A DNA stretch of 64,000 nucleotides from Camelus bactrianus (GCF_048773025.1 NC_133570.1:21550001-21614000), one strand, 5' to 3'. Shown: positions 10,117 through 23,649, numbered from the stretch's first letter. Program-made: numbers and translations. Notes: generated by a model from the letters alone, not told the origin.

Positions 10117-10860
10117 ATTGCCTGGACATCCCTTCTCCTAGGCCTCCTGGCTCACTGCACAGGTGCTGTCCCCAGGGTCACACCCAACTCACCCAGGGCT
10201 CAGGGACAAGCCTAGCCCAGAGTGAGCTCAGCAGGGAGCTGCTGATGAGGGCAGGAGGCTGGTGGCCCTGCTGCAGGATGAGGGGCTGGAAGAGCTGATG
10301 TCCCTCACTGTGCTCAGTGCTGTGTGAGCCCTGAGGGGCTTCACCTGCCAGAGGAAGGGGGGGTTGTCATTTGTTCAGAATCTCCATCCTTCAGCCTGTT
10401 CATGGGTCACTGGGGCTGAGATTCAAGGCACCGGGAGTCCTGTGGACCCATGGAGTATCTAGAGTTCAGTTCAGTCAGGCAGGAAGAGGATCTGCTGAGA
10501 GTGAGCCCTTCGTATAACAGCTCATCTCTCCTTTTCTCTCCTGCAGGCCCGTGGTCTCCTATGACCTGACTCAGTAACACTCAGTGTCCATGGCCCCGGA
10601 CAGATGGCCAGGATCAATTGTGGAGGACACAACATTGGAAGTAAAAGTGCTCAGTGGTACCAGTAGAAGTAGTGGTACCACTAGGCCCCTGTGCTGGTCA
10701 TCTACAGAGATAGCAAATGGCCCTCAGGGATCCCGGACCAGTTCTCAGGCTCCAACTCGGGGAACATGGCCACCCTGATCATCAGTGGGGTCTGGGCCAA
10801 GGACGACACTGACTATTACTGTGCAGTAGGTGATGGCAGTTGGAGCAGCTGGCAGTGATT
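10117..10860 (+). pseudogene. V3: IGLV3-like pseudogene
   Basis: The layout of an IGLV3 segment is kept, but it cannot be expressed. The leader exon 10117-10162 has the usual ccacc context, yet the start codon is ATT instead of ATG; the leader otherwise matches [15 protein letters not shown]. The donor is gtgctg. The intron (384 bp) is longer than in V2, and the acceptor ctgcag ends at 10546. In the V exon one base is missing in the leader remainder, further small indels disturb FR1, and the FR2 region around 10,660-10,690 contains a duplicated 'agtggtacca' and in-frame stops. The FR3 end 'gactattactgt' is still recognisable. The homologous site in the second duplication copy lacks this pseudogene. 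Confidence 0.88.
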
Positions 10861-10899
10861 CACAATAACACAGGCAGATGGCGAAGGGGGACACAACCC
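10861..10899 (+). other. Degraded RSS of pseudogene V3
   Basis: Heptamer-like CACAATA, a 23-bp spacer and nonamer-like ACACAACCC. The heptamer keeps CAC but has lost the GTG end, so recombination would be poor even if the exon were intact. Confidence 0.7.
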
Positions 10900-12585
10900 T
10901 CCCTGCCTGGCTGAGCAGCAGGAGGTCAGGGCTCAGGGTTGAGCCTCCTCTGACCTCTCAGGGCCTATGTTCATCCTGCTGAGAAATGGCGGGGGTGGAT
11001 TCTGTCTTGAGTCACGGACACTGATGTCAGCAGCTGGCAGCCAGAGGTTCCCTCTTGCTAGCTGAGTCCCAGGACAGCCGTGTCCCCTCTCAGGGCTCAG
11101 CTCCTCCACTGGCTTCTGTCAGGAGTAGTGGGAAGATTCCAGATGTGGGAAGGAAAGCGCTCGGCTCCTGCTGGCCCCGACTCCCGGCGGTCATTCTGGT
11201 TACTAGTGTCGGATGGTCCCGCACTGGGACCCGGGGCTGCCACTCCCGGGATGAGGAAGGGGTGACTCCTTTACACATACTCATCAGAGGCTGAGATCTC
11301 ATCATGAGTTGAGAGCCACGCTTCTTGAAACTTCTTCTCTAACATTCATCTTCCCTTCATCTTCTTAAACTTCATTTTCATTTCATCCCACATCCCTTAC
11401 TAAATCCAGTCTGCTCATACATTTTTATACCCAGAAGTCTCATTCATTATCCTGTCACACATCTCGGTCCTAATTGTATACATTCATTAAAAAATGGTAA
11501 ATTTCTTTATTTCCCATAATTTTAAGTGCTACAAGGCATCATTCTCATTGAGTTAGCATCATAATTAATAGTAGCAAGGTCTGATCACAAGAACTGAAAT
11601 GGATTGAAATTTTCACAAATAATTACACAGTCGTGTTGATCCGTGGCTGCATCGCTCGGTATAACTCACCTGTAGAATGAGGAGGGTCCAGCATCAGTTC
11701 TTCTCTGGCTTTTGTTTCAATGTGAAACTCAGAGAAACTTTTGTCTCAGAAATAGGAGTTTTGTAAGACACTGACCCCCTGATGTGAACCCCTTCCCAGT
11801 TCTATGTCAAAAGCCTTCACAGTTGATGGTCAAAAATTATTTCTTTAGATGATTTGCCACAGACAGCGCCATTTTATACTCTCACTTTTGTGGAAAGCAA
11901 ATGATTGGACACCACCTGACTTTGAGAGGATTTGCACAGGGGACACTTCGAGGCACCCAAAGAGCCCTCTGGCAGGAGGGCAGAGGCAGACAGCACTGCC
12001 TGGGAGGCCAGCTCCCTGATGAAAACAGCCACCTGCCCTGTGTGCTGAGCCACTGCCCTATGATGCCTGATCCACGTGTCAGTCCCAAGGCCCAGCCTCT
12101 CAGCCCACCTGGGAGAGCTCAGAAGGACATCTGAGCCCCCATGGGGTGGCTGAGGGAAGCCTGTACTGTGGCTGGATCTCAAGTGGCCAGCCCGCTCCCA
12201 GCCCATCTCTCCCATGGGTGCTGGTCACCAGCACGCTCCCCAGCAAACCTGCCACAAGCCAGTTGCACCATAGAATCATGTCTTCAGAGAACCTCCTGCA
12301 GAGGGGTGTCCCCCAGCTGTTGGCCATCTACTCCCTCAGTATCAGGGATAAACACCAGAAAGGCTTGAGCAGAACTTACTAGTTGAATCTGTTACTTCTT
12401 CACTTAAGAGGCCCCTTTTTGTAAGATATTAAATTTAAAAGGTTGGGGAAATTTTAAATATCTGTCCATCTTTGTGACTCTGCCAACACAATATCTTTTG
12501 AGAAAAATGCTTTCATCTCACAGGAGGAGCCACTGGGGCGTGTGAGATGGAGAGCCCATGGGGGGAGGTGGGAGGGCTGACCAGT
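10900..12585. other. Intergenic DNA unique to duplication copy 1
   Basis: About 1.7 kb with no recognised gene. The right half of 11,300-11,900 is AT-rich and may contain old repeat debris of unresolved family. This interval and V3 are absent from the second copy, where the flanks are joined near 57,450-57,604. Confidence 0.5.
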
Positions 12586-12587
12586 AG

Positions 12588-12601
12588 GAGGCAGGGGGCG
12601 C
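12588..12601 (+). promoter_or_regulatory. CTCF-like motif lost from copy 2
   Basis: GAGGCAGGGGGCGC matches 11 of 14 CTCF core positions, including an intact AGGGGGCGC core. It sits directly beside 'cctctgacatggagcaggg', which in the second copy marks the deletion junction (about 57,450), so the second copy lacks this site. Confidence 0.4.
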
Positions 12602-14034
12602 CCTCTGACATGGAGCAGGGCAGAAGTGACTGGACTTGACACACCTCTCTGCTCGGGGTGGGTAGGGGTGGGCGGAGCAGGGCATAGAGGAGCAAGGTGC
12701 CCTGAGCAGGGAGTTCACCGAGCAGGACAGCTGGTCTGGGTCATTTCTGGCTCAGCCTGAATCCAGCCATAGGACGTTCTCAGTCCAGGAGAGGGTGGGG
12801 CAGCCCTCAGCTTCCACTATGGGGGCGAATATCTGGAATCACTGAGCTTACGGACAGCCATTTGTCTCCCCAAGACCTGGGGCTGTCCCAGGGGAAACAT
12901 AGCTTCTGGGCCTTGGGCAGTGGGAGGGAGGAGGGACCCCGCCCAGCCCACAAGGCGTGAGGATCCCGGGCCTGAGGCTGGAGTGGGCCAAGCACTACAG
13001 TGAGGAGAAAAATGGACTGGGTCAGGGGCTCCCCCGTACCCTCCATGATGTCTGCTACATCGCACACACCCTGTTACTTTTCAGTACCCGGCCCATTTCC
13101 AAGCCAGGGATCTGAGTGTGTTGTGAAGTCCAGGCCTCAGCTCGGGGCCTGGCAGCCTGGGGTTCTTCCAAAGCTGCTCCATGAGTTTGGTCAGACCACG
13201 ATCACCACCATCAGTTTCAGGTCTTCCCCCTCACCTCCATCAGTGTCCAGAGCTGGGGAGGGTCTGGGATTTCATCCTGCCTACAGGATAACGGCCGGCG
13301 TGTTTTGCTCCAGAGGGAGACACTGCATCTACTTTCCAGTGTTGTTCTTTAACACAAACATCCTTGAGAAGATGGTCCAAACAGTGGCGACCCGTTCCTT
13401 TGCTTGTGAGACCCGTAGACAGTGGTCCTCATCCCCGTGAGAGAAATGAAGTCCCGGCTGTTGGCCTGTGACTGTGTGCCATGAAAGGGACTGGGCTGAT
13501 TTCCACCAGGTGTAGCAGGAGAGTCAAACACACTGGCCAGACGGCTCTTAAAGGGACTTCCCAGGAAAGCCACTTTCAAAGGCCCGGGGTAGGGGTCCTC
13601 TTTCACAGTTGCTGAAACAAAAACCAGGAGGGCTGCACCGCTGGACTCCAGTGCACATATAAGTGCTCCTGGGAACAAAAAGCAACTGGAAAGCGAGAGG
13701 GCAGGTGCTGTCCATGACAAGCTGGAACGTGCAGCCTGCAGCCCTGAGTCCTTCCTACCCCGGCAGCGTGACAGCACCAGGACCCAGACAGAGGCCACAA
13801 CCTCAAAGAATGCCCTGGAGATGTGGGAGGGCCTGGCCTCTTGACAGTGTCACATTGAGAATGTTCAGAATCTGCTTGAACATCAGTGTCCTCATCTTCT
13901 AACAGGAGAGAAACATCAGATCAGCGGGAGGTCGGCTCCGCTGTCAGCACTGGATACGCAGCACCCTCTCATCACTGCATCACTGGATCCTGTATTGCAT
14001 TCCTGGGCTTCAAAACAGACCCCAACTGAGCACA

Positions 14035-14140
14035 CATGTGATCTCCTTATTCCTCATGACCTCCCTGTGGCAAAGGAACTGCCCCCATTTTACAGATAAG
14101 GAAACTGAGGCCTGGAGGTGACCTAGGTCTGGCTGCTTTC
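14035..14140 (+). repeat. MIR-type SINE fragment
   Basis: Contains 'ccccattttacagataagg' followed by 'aaactgaggcctggaggtga', the MIR core. It is duplicated at about 58,813-58,918. Confidence 0.75.
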
Positions 14141-15289
14141 AACATCACTCCTTGAACAAGTGGTAGAGGACCCCTCCCCACAAACCCCTGCCTGGCTGAG
14201 GAGCTGAGTGAGGAGCTGACCGGGGGTGCTGGCCAGGCTTGGCCAACACGGCCAAGGAAGGACAGTCTCTACTGGCCGGAGTGGAGGCTGCAGGGATCCA
14301 GCCCAGGGGACTGGTCACAAAAGAAGCCCCAGCCCACTGAACTCAGGCCTCAGCAACTCCTGTTCTGCTGGGCACTTGGCCACCCTCCATGGCCTGGCTG
14401 GGCCCCTCGGAGATACTCCACAGCTGGAGACATCCTAGTGGAACAGAGACGTCAGCAGGGCAGGTGTGCGGAACATGGGGCCTGGGGGGCAGGGCTGGGG
14501 GCGGGCTTTGGTGTGATAATTGAGCCCTGGATCCCCACCACAGCGGAGCAGTTAGCAGATGCCACTCTGGGAGAGGCCTCCAGGAGTAAGGGCTGTGGGC
14601 CCTGGAGGGGGCCGGGTGCCATGAGCCAGGACAGAAAAAGCCCAGGCAGAGGAGGGGCCACGTGGCTGGGGCACACTGGGACAGCCACTGTTGGCAAGAG
14701 AAACCAGGGGCACTTGCTGGCCTCCCTCCAGCTGGGCTGGAGTTGCCTTTGACCCTGAGGGCCAAAGAGGACAGGACAGGTCAACTGGTCCATGAGGTTT
14801 CCAGGGGGCAGAGCCCTGGACCCGGGCAGCACTTGCCTGTAACACTGCTGGCCAGTTGTTCGCCCCTGGCTGGCTGCCCCCATCGGCAGCACCATGGCGA
14901 GCGGGGCCTCGGCACGGAGCTCATCCAGCCTGCAGCGCCTGGGATAAAATTAAGGGGCAGAGCGAGCCGTGGTGCAGGGGGAGAGGGGTTTCCTTTGAGG
15001 ACATCCAGGGATGGATGACCAGAGGGGAGAGCAGTGAGAAAGGAAATCAGCAGGAGAGAAGGGGCCTGAGCAGACACTGGCTTTCTTTAAAGTGTTGATA
15101 TTTTGTCAAGTGTGGAATTGTTTGCATTGAGTTTTATTAGTTACCATTGATTTGAAAGATTATTTATTTCAATGACTGAGTTTTGGGGGCACCCCTTAAA
15201 TTTGGCCCCCAAGCCCAGTGCCTCTCTTGCCCCGCCCCAGTCCTCTGAGCATGTGAGAAGCAGGGAGGCAGGGCCAGGACCTCCCCAGC

Positions 15290-15420
15290 AGGCACTGATT
15301 CTTTTTGGGGCAGCGGCCGCACAATGCAGATCCTGCTTTCATCCCCATCGTTCAGACAGGAATAGAGGTCCAGAGAGGTGAGGCGACCTGCCCAACGTCA
15401 CATAGCACGTGGGTGCAGAC
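15290..15420 (+). repeat. MIR-type SINE fragment
   Basis: The MIR landmarks 'catccccatcgttcagacag', 'gaggtccagagaggtgaggc' and 'acctgcccaacgtcacatag' are in order. It is duplicated at about 60,080-60,210. Confidence 0.75.
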
Positions 15421-16079
15421 ACAGGACTGTAAGATGCCAAGAGTTAACAGACACCACTGTGTCCTCTGTTTTAATAAAATGATCCAAGAGAGCGGCCAGT
15501 CTGCAAGGCATCCAGAGAAGGAAACCAAGGCTTGGCTCTGATTCCCCCACAGAGCTTAGCACCTCAGCACCTCAGCATGGCTCTTAAAAGTTTCCTGGGT
15601 CCAGGCCTGACCCAAGGGGGGCTCGTCCAGGCACAGGACCGTCGGACGATGTTAGGAACAGTAAGATGGGAGAGGGGTGCCTGAGCTGGTCTTGCAGACC
15701 CAGGGCTCTGACCTGTGATGGGAGCTCCAGGTGAAGGGAGCTGCATGGGCTGAGGAGGAGAGTGGAGTGCACAGGCCGGCAGGGAGCACCCAGTTTCGTG
15801 AGGTTGGCAAAGACCTCGGGGGTCCTTTATGCTGGGGTCCAGGTGTCATGGAGGGATTTAAGTCGGGGACTCTCAGAATCACATCCGTGCTTTGGCAGCA
15901 GATCGGAGACTGGTGTGAGGCCAGATTAGAGGATGGATGAGTGGCTGTTCCAAGGTGACCAGGTACCAAGACCTCCGGTGGAATCAGCAAGTGGATTTAA
16001 AGTGGCGGTGCCAGAGGGCTGATGGGAGGAACAGGCACTGACCTGGACTGTCTATACAAGTCGAAAGCATACATCTTTT

Positions 16080-18100
16080 TTTGCAAAATGCAGCAAGTCA
16101 TTTTATAAAAATCATATTTACTTAAACTGTGTAATTTACAAAGACGTAACCAGAGGCTTCCAGACCAGAAATTCGACATTATTAATGATGGGAGAAAAAT
16201 GGAAATAACCCAAATAACCAGCAGGAAGGGTGGGACTAAACACACACGAACTCTCACAAAACCTCCAAAATCATGTTTCTGAAATTGGGTTTTTAAAGTA
16301 TGTGTGCATTTTCAAAAGCCGATCAGAAAATACAGAAAAATTTCAGCAGCATGTCTCTGGCTATTTGGAATCTACCTACTGTTAATTTTTGCTTTCTTTT
16401 TCTATAGTTATGAAAATGTTCACAAGAAAATATATTTCATTTTTATCTTCTGAAATAGTTTTTAATACACGAGTACCATGTGCTTTTAAACAAAGATTAT
16501 GCACAAAAGTGTATAAAACAGCATTTGCTCTTACCGTCTCACCACATCATACCCGTGTTGGGATTTTATTTTTCCAACACGGAGTCATACTCTGTACAGC
16601 AGCCTGCAGTTAGCTTTCAAACAATCTGTTGACATTTTCTCCATCAGTCCATAAGAATTTCATCATGGCTTTGTCAGACTTCGTAGTTTGGGTGAACCAG
16701 CATGTCTCTAGTCATTCCCCAAGTAATGGACATTTAGGTTGTTTCCACTTAAAAATATTAATTAGAACAGATGCTACAGTGGAAACGGCCACACATGTGC
16801 ATGTGCTGTGTATGTGTGTGAAGTGCACTTAAGTGTCTCCATAGGAACGATGCCTAAAAGCGGGATTGCTGGGTCAGAGAGAACACGCTTTGAAATGTTC
16901 ACAAGCGGCACCAGTGATCCTCCCAAAAGTCTGCTCCAGCTTCCACTCACTAGAGGGATTGACAGTGCCTGTTCCTCTCCATCCTTCCCAACAACGTGGC
17001 AGGGCTGATCCTTTTGTTATTTTGCACATCTGATGAGCAAAAATGAGGACAAATATGTTTGTTGTTTATTTGTTTGATCATTCGTGAAACTTATTTTCGT
17101 TTCAAATTTTTATTGGTGATTTTATTTCTTCTGTGAATTTACCGGTCATAATTTTGCCTTTTTTTTTTTTTTTTCATTCGATTGGATGTATTTTTTTTAA
17201 GTCTGATAGAAACTCTTTATCTGATTGGGATATAACCCCTCTTTCAGAACGTGTGGCATAAATATTATTCCCTGATCTGTTTTATGCCTTTCATGGTGAA
17301 GTCTTCACCATGAAGCCTTTTCAATTTTCACATGTCACCTTGGCTGTTTCTGTGATCAGTGGCAAACAGAGGAAAGGCATCTTTCTTTCGATTTTCTTTT
17401 CCATTTTATTCTGACACATTTACTGCTCTGCTGTGTGTTTTATCTCTGCCTGGAGTTCACTTTTGCATAGGCAGGAATATAACCTTATATATTTTCCAAA
17501 TGAAGAGACAATCATCGTGGATTTGTTGAATATAAACACAATTTTTATCAAACCCTAAATCATTGACATATCACATCCTCTCTGTGATTCTGTTGATCTA
17601 ATGATCAGTTTCCATGTCCGTTCTACCCCATTTTAATGATTTTTGCTTGACAGTGTATTTCGGTACCTGGCAGAGAACGACCCTGTCATTATTACTGATT
17701 CAAAATATTTGCATCAGTTGTCTGTCATTATTGTCACTGTTCAACTTTGGAATCAGTTTACTAATTTTTAAAAATTATCCCTTTGGTGCTGTGTTAGTAA
17801 TTTCATAGAATAGATGGACCCTTTGTGGAGAATTGATGTCTTTCTCTACTGTGTGCCTTAGTCAAGGTGCATTAGGTTTTATCCATGCAAATGTTGCACA
17901 TTTTGTGTTAAGTTTATTTCTAGGGGTTTTAAGAGAATTTCTATTGAAGTTCTAAATGTTTCACCAGTTCCCTATCCTGGATAGTTATGTCCTGTGTCAG
18001 AGGAAACCTGAATTTCCATTATCGTCCTTGTATGGTCATTATTCTTAAGATTCATATTGTTTCCAATACTACTCCTGCTTAGTGTCTTGGGATAATTTTA
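16080..18100 (-). mobile_element. Ancient L1 fragment (L1M type)
   Basis: A long, AT-rich stretch of decayed complement-strand L1 sequence. Landmarks are 'catttaggttgtttccactt', 'gcgggattgctgggtcagag', 'cctttttttttttttttc' and 'gtgtggcataaatattattc'. No frame is intact. It recurs at about 60,870-62,880. The edges are approximate, and the right end runs into DNA that could not be assigned. Confidence 0.65.
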
Positions 18101-18367
18101 CTTAAGCAGACTAACCCATCATCTTCAAAGAGCAACTTCATCTCATTATTCCTAACACTCCTTCCCCCTCATCTCATTTCATTGGCTCAGATCTGTGGAA
18201 TATCTTGACTAGTGGAAAGTAAGTATGGGAACCCTGGCATTAAAAGCAGTTTTACCTCTAAGTGGCAACTTTCCTAAAAGTTTTGTGAGACATCCTTTAT
18301 CACATTGAAGGTGTTTCTTTAGATGATCAACTTAATACAATGCTGGCTGTTTCTTTTCTTTAAATCA

Positions 18368-21300
18368 GAAACATTGTTTCAAATGCTCCAATAAAAAGAT
18401 GTAGAGTGGCAGACTGGTTAATAAAGCAAGAACTTTCTATATGCTGCATACAAGAGACCCACTTAAGTGAGAAGGACACATATAGATTGAGAGTGAAAGG
18501 ATTGAAAAGGATAGTCCATGCAAATGGTAAAGCCAAAAAAGTAGGTGTAGAAGTACTCATTTTGGACAAAATAGGCATTAACATAATGCCCATAAAGAAA
18601 AATAAAGAAAGACATCTTATAATGATTAAAAGAGTAATAAAAGATGAGAATATTACACTCATTAATATATATGCACCCACGATCGGAGCACCTAAGTAAT
18701 AAAAACAATTACTAAGAGAGATAAAGGGGAAAACTGATGAGACTAATATTGTGAGAGATTTTAGCACCATATTAACATGACTAGACAGATCTCTCAGAGA
18801 AGATAAATAAGACAAAATAGAAATTAAATGATACAATAGAAAAATTAGAGTTGGTAGATAGTTTAAGAGCATTACACACCCAAAAAATAGGATATAGATT
18901 CTTTTCAAGTGCACAGTGAACATTTTCTAGGATTGATCATCTACTTGGGCACAAAAGAAGCCGGAACAATTTAAAGACGATAGAAAGTATCTCAAGTATC
19001 TTTACTGATCACAACACCATGAAACTAGAAATCACCTACAGAGAAACAAAGGAGAAAAAAGGAAAGTATGGAGATTAGAACACATGCTATTAAAATACCA
19101 ATGGGTCAATGATGAAATAAAAGTTGAAATTAAAAAATACCTGAGAGAAATGAAATTTAAAACACAACCACACAAAATTTATGGGATGCAGCAAAGGCAG
19201 AACTAAGAGTGAATTTAATAGTGGCACAGGCCTTCCTCAAAAAACAACAATGTCAAATAAAAAATCTAACCCACCAGCTAAAAGAATTAGAAAAATAAGA
19301 GCAAAAAAATCCAAAAGGCAGCAGAAAGAAGGAAATAATAGAGACCAGGGAGGAAATAAATTAGATAGAGATTAAGAAAACAATAGAAAAATCAATCGAA
19401 GCAAAAGCTGGTTTTTTGAAAAAGTAAATAAAGTCGACAAAACTATGCACAAATTCACAAAGAAGAAAAAACAGAGACCACAAATAAGCAAAATAAGAAA
19501 AGAAAATGGATAAATTACAACAAATAGCATAGAAATACACAACAGCATACAAGAATATTATGAAAAAATATGGTACCAAAATGGATAACCTAGAAGAAAC
19601 AGACAGTCCACCAAGACCGAATCAAGAAGAAACTGACCACTTGAACAAACTGATCACTAGAAATAAAATCTAATTAGTAATAAAAATATTCCTACAAATA
19701 AAAGTCCAGGACCAGATGGCTTCACTGGGGAATACTACCACACATACAAAGAAGAACTCATACCAGTCCTTCTCAAACTCATCCAGAAGACTGAAAAGGA
19801 GGGAATACTCCCAAACTCATTCTATGAAACCACGATCACCCTGATACCAAAACCAGGAAAAGACACCACCAAAAAAGAGAATTACAAACCAATATCACTG
19901 ATGATAAATCCTTACCAAAATGTTAGCAAATAGTATCTAAAAGCACATAAAAAAGATTACACATCATGATCAAGTGGGGTTCATCCCAGGGACACAAGGG
20001 TGGTTCAACATACGCAAGTCAATCAATGGAATCCATCCAATCATCAAGAGAAAGGACAAAAACCACATGACCATCTCAATAGATGCAGAAAAAGCATCTG
20101 ATAAAATTCAACACACATTTATGATAAAAACTCTCACCAAAGTGAGTATAGAGGGAACATATCTCAACATAGTAAAAGCTATATATGACAAGCCTACAGC
20201 CAGCATAGTACTCAATGGTGAAAACCTAAAAATCTTCACACTAAAATCTGGGATAAGACAAGGTTGCCCACTATCACCACTCCTATTCAACATAGTCTTG
20301 GAAGTCCTAGCCACAGCAATCAGGCAAGAGAGAGGAATAAAAGGGATCCAAATTGGAAAAGAAGAGGTAAAATTGTTACTATATGCCAATGACATAGTAC
20401 TATATATAGAAAACCCTAAGTGGTCCACACAAAAACTACTAACGCCGATTGAAGAATGCAGCAAGTTAGCAGGTTATAAGATTAATGTTCAAAAATCAGT
20501 TGCATTTCTTTACACTAACAATGAATCAACAGCAAAAAGAAAGTAAAGAAACAATCCCCATTAAAATAGCACCCAAAGTAATAAAATACCTAGGAATAAA
20601 TCTAACCAAGGATGTGAAAGTATTATACACAGAAAACTATAAAACACTGATGAAGGAAATTAAAGAAGACTTAGAAAAATGGAAAGATATCCCATGCTCC
20701 TGGATTGGAAGAATCAATATTGTTAAAATGGTCACACTGCCCAAGGCAATCTACAGATTTAATGCAATCCCTGTGAAATTACCCAGGACATACTTCACAG
20801 AACTAGAACAAATCATAATAAAATTTATATGGAACCACAAAAGACCTAGAATTACCAAAGAATGACTGAAGAAAATGAAAGAGGCTGGAGGAATAACACT
20901 CCCAGACTTGAGACAATACTATACAGCTACAGTAATCAAAACAACATGGTACTGCTACAAAAACAGACATATGGACCAATGGAACAGAATAGAGAGCCCA
21001 GAAATGAACCCACAAACTTTTGGTCAACTAATCTTTCACAAAGGAGACAAGAATATACAGTGGAAAAAAACACATTCTCCTCAGCAAATGGTTTTGGGAA
21101 AACTGGACAGCACCATGTAAATCAATGAAGTTAGAACACTCCCTTACACCATACACAAAAATAAACTCAAAATGGATCAAAGACTTAAACATAAGACAAG
21201 ATACAATAAACTACCTAGAAGAAAATATAGGCAAAATATTATCTCACATGCATCTCAAAAGTGTTCTCCTAGGGCACTCTAGCCAAGCAATAGAAATCAA

Positions 21301-22465
21301 AGCAAGAATAAAGAAATGGGACCTGATTAAACTTACAAGCTTCTGCACAGAAAAGGAAACCATAAGTAAAACAAAAACACGAACTACAGAATGGGAGAAT
21401 ATTTTTGCAAATGAAACCGACAAAGGCTTGATCTCCAGAATATATAAGTAGCACATATGACTTAATAAGAAAAAAACAAACAACCCAATCCAAAAATGGG
21501 CAGAAGACCTAAACAAGCAATTCTCCAAGGAAGGAATACAAATGATCAATAGGTTCATGAAAAAAATACTTAATATCACTAATTATCAGGGAAATGCAAA
21601 TCAAAACTACAATGAAGTATCACCTCAAACACTGAGAATGGCCATCATTCCAAGACCACAAATGACACATGCTGGAGAGGCTGTGGAGAAAAGGGAACCC
21701 TCCTACACTGCTGGTGGGAATGCAGTTTGGTGCAGCCACTGTGGAAAACAGTATGGAGATTCTTCAAAAGACTAGGAGTACACTTACCATGTGACCCAGG
21801 AATACCGCTCCTGGGCATACATCCAGAAGGAACCCTTCTTCGAAAAAACACTCGCACCCCAATGTTCATACCAGCACTATTTACAATAGCCAAGACATGG
21901 AAACAGCCTAAATGTCCATCAACAGCTGACTGGATAAAGAAGAGGTGGTATATGTATATAGTAGAGTAGTATTCAGCCATAAAAGACGACAACATATTGA
22001 CATTTGCAGCAACATGCATGTTCCTGGAGAATGTCACTCTAAGTGAAGTAAGCCAGAAAGAGAAAGAAAAATACAATATGACACCTCTCTTACATGGAAT
22101 CTACAAAAAAAAAAAAAAAACATAAATACAAACAGAAACAGACTCGTAGATATAGAATACAAACTTGTGGTTGCTGGGTGTTGGGGGTGTGAAAGGTAAG
22201 ACTGGGAGTTCAAAATTTATAGATACTGACAGGAGTATGTAGAAGAGATGAACAAGATTATACTGTATAGCACAGGGAAATATATACAAGATCTTGTGGT
22301 AGCTCACAGCAAAGAACAAAATGTGACAATGAATATATGTATGTTCATGTAGAACTAAAAAATTGTGCTCTACACTGAAATTTGACACAACATTGTAAAA
22401 TGACTATAACGCAATAAAAAATGTTTTTAAAAAACACAAAACAAACAAAGAAAAAAGAAAGAAAC
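18368..22465 (+). mobile_element. 5'-truncated L1 (ORF2 and 3' end)
   Basis: LINE-1 sequence starting inside the ORF2 endonuclease (NAPIKR..RVADWLIKQE, then CCIQETHL at about 18,440), running through the reverse transcriptase (19,970-20,550) and the C-terminal region (20,485-21,450), to a 3' UTR with AATAAA and an A-rich tail near 22,440. ORF1 and the 5' UTR are missing. The ORF2 frame is broken by several stops and frame shifts, and the RT active-site YADD reads YAND. It cannot move on its own. No clear target-site duplication was found. It was present before the segmental duplication, as its copy begins near 63,150. Confidence 0.9.
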
Positions 22466-22469
22466 AAGG

Positions 22470-23205
22470 TTGAATTTACACTGCTATTCTAGTAATTTTA
22501 TGTCCAAAAGCTTATGTGCCCACCTTAAATACAGCCTTGACCAAATCATCCTGCTGCTGAGATGAAAAGTGCTGGTCCCAGGTTACCTGCCAGCTTAGAA
22601 AGCTACATTGGGAGAGAAAACCAGATTTGGCAAAGCCTAAGATTCTTCTCATCATAAACTCTTAGAGCATGACTGGGTTTTTTTTTTTTTTTCTCCTTTC
22701 TCTGTGTATTTTAGTGATATTTTTGTGTTATGGTTGGACAGCTCAGACAGAGGGTGATTTAGAGAGGGCAAAACATTTAGGGATGACGTCAGGCTTTTGG
22801 CCTGGGGAGAAACCTACTGATGTGAGGATAAGGAGAGAGAATTAACTTCCCAGGGAGATGTAAGGAGTCCAGATGGGGAATGTTAAGTCTGTGGTGTCTG
22901 TAGGGCATTCATGCAGAGATGCGTTCAGAAGGCAGAATGTGTGTAAAAGTAGAGCTAAAAAGAGGTGTCAGGACTGGAAACAGGGATTCAAGACCCCTGG
23001 GCAGTTGTCAGAGAGCACAGTGTGCATCAGAGGAGGAGACAATTGGAGAGCACAGTAAACTGGGAAGGGACCTCAGACTTGACTGGGTTGGGGATTTTGG
23101 TGGCCTTGACCTGAGAAGCATCAGGGAGAGATGTGGGTGTGAGGGAGGGGGCTCTTCACACTCTGTCCCAGAACGTGAAACGGTGCCTGGCAGATCGATG
23201 CTTGG
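22470..23205. other. Intergenic DNA
   Basis: No gene or V relic was seen. A T-run lies at 22,678-22,693. The rest is moderately purine-rich and unassigned. Confidence 0.45.
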
Positions 23206-23214
23206 GAGCCATGG

Positions 23215-23460
23215 TTGGACAGATGGACAGAGGATGGGTAGATGACGGATGGATAGATGGATGATGGATGGGTGGATGCTGAACGGATTATGGAAGGATC
23301 ATGAATAACGGATAGATGTATGGATGAGGGATGAGGGATAATCAATGGATGGATGTAGGGAAGATGGATGGATGTTCAATGGATGGATGCTGAATGAATG
23401 ATGGAGGAATGATGGATAATGGATGGATCATGGTTGGATGATGGATGGAAAGTCAGAAAG
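23215..23460 (+). repeat. GATG/GGAT-rich simple satellite
   Basis: Imperfect tandem repeats of gatg/ggatggat units for about 245 bases (for example around 23,240-23,280 and 23,345-23,450), interspersed with degraded units. Likely length-polymorphic. Confidence 0.85.
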
Positions 23461-23649
23461 ACAGTGATTTGAGAGATCAAAGAAGGCTTCATGTAAGAGG
23501 TGGAACTGAACTTTGTCTCAGCAGATTGAGACAATGGAGCAGGGCATCCCCACATGAGAGCCCCAGGACTCAGGAATGACCTGGTGTACACAGGCCCGGG
23601 AAGGAAGCCACCTGGCTGGACTGTGAGAAAGTGTTATTCAGGAACACTC

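Larger units (their letters stand above)
12830..16075. other. Non-coding duplicated spacer
   Basis: GC-rich in part (about 14.2-15.0 kb), with two MIR relics (14,035-14,140 and 15,290-15,420). Open frames here, such as one at 13,000-13,440, also exist in the duplicate. They lack known domains, and their differences between copies are mostly amino-acid changing, so no gene is called. Confidence 0.55.
12826..22470 (+). repeat. Segmental duplication, copy 1, block 2
   Basis: This stretch matches 57,604 to the window end at an offset of about 44.78 kb, 2.9 kb less than block 1. It contains non-coding DNA, MIR relics, ancient L1 debris and the 5' two-thirds of a younger L1. The second L1 copy is cut by the window end, so the true right edge of the duplication is not visible. 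Confidence 0.9.

Noticed and set aside
13000-13440. A 146-codon open frame preserved, with one codon of length difference, at 57,783-58,226
   Set aside because: Preservation follows from recent duplication. There is no known domain, no splice or promoter context, and many of the differences change amino acids.
14200-15000. GC-rich interval as an embedded non-Ig gene such as those in the human lambda locus
   Set aside because: No residues resembling PRAME, ZNF280, TOP3B or GGT family proteins were seen, and no consistent exon structure was found.
23215-23460. Regular repeats as a CRISPR-like array
   Set aside because: Units are 4-8 bases without unique spacers, and the host is a mammal. It is a simple satellite.
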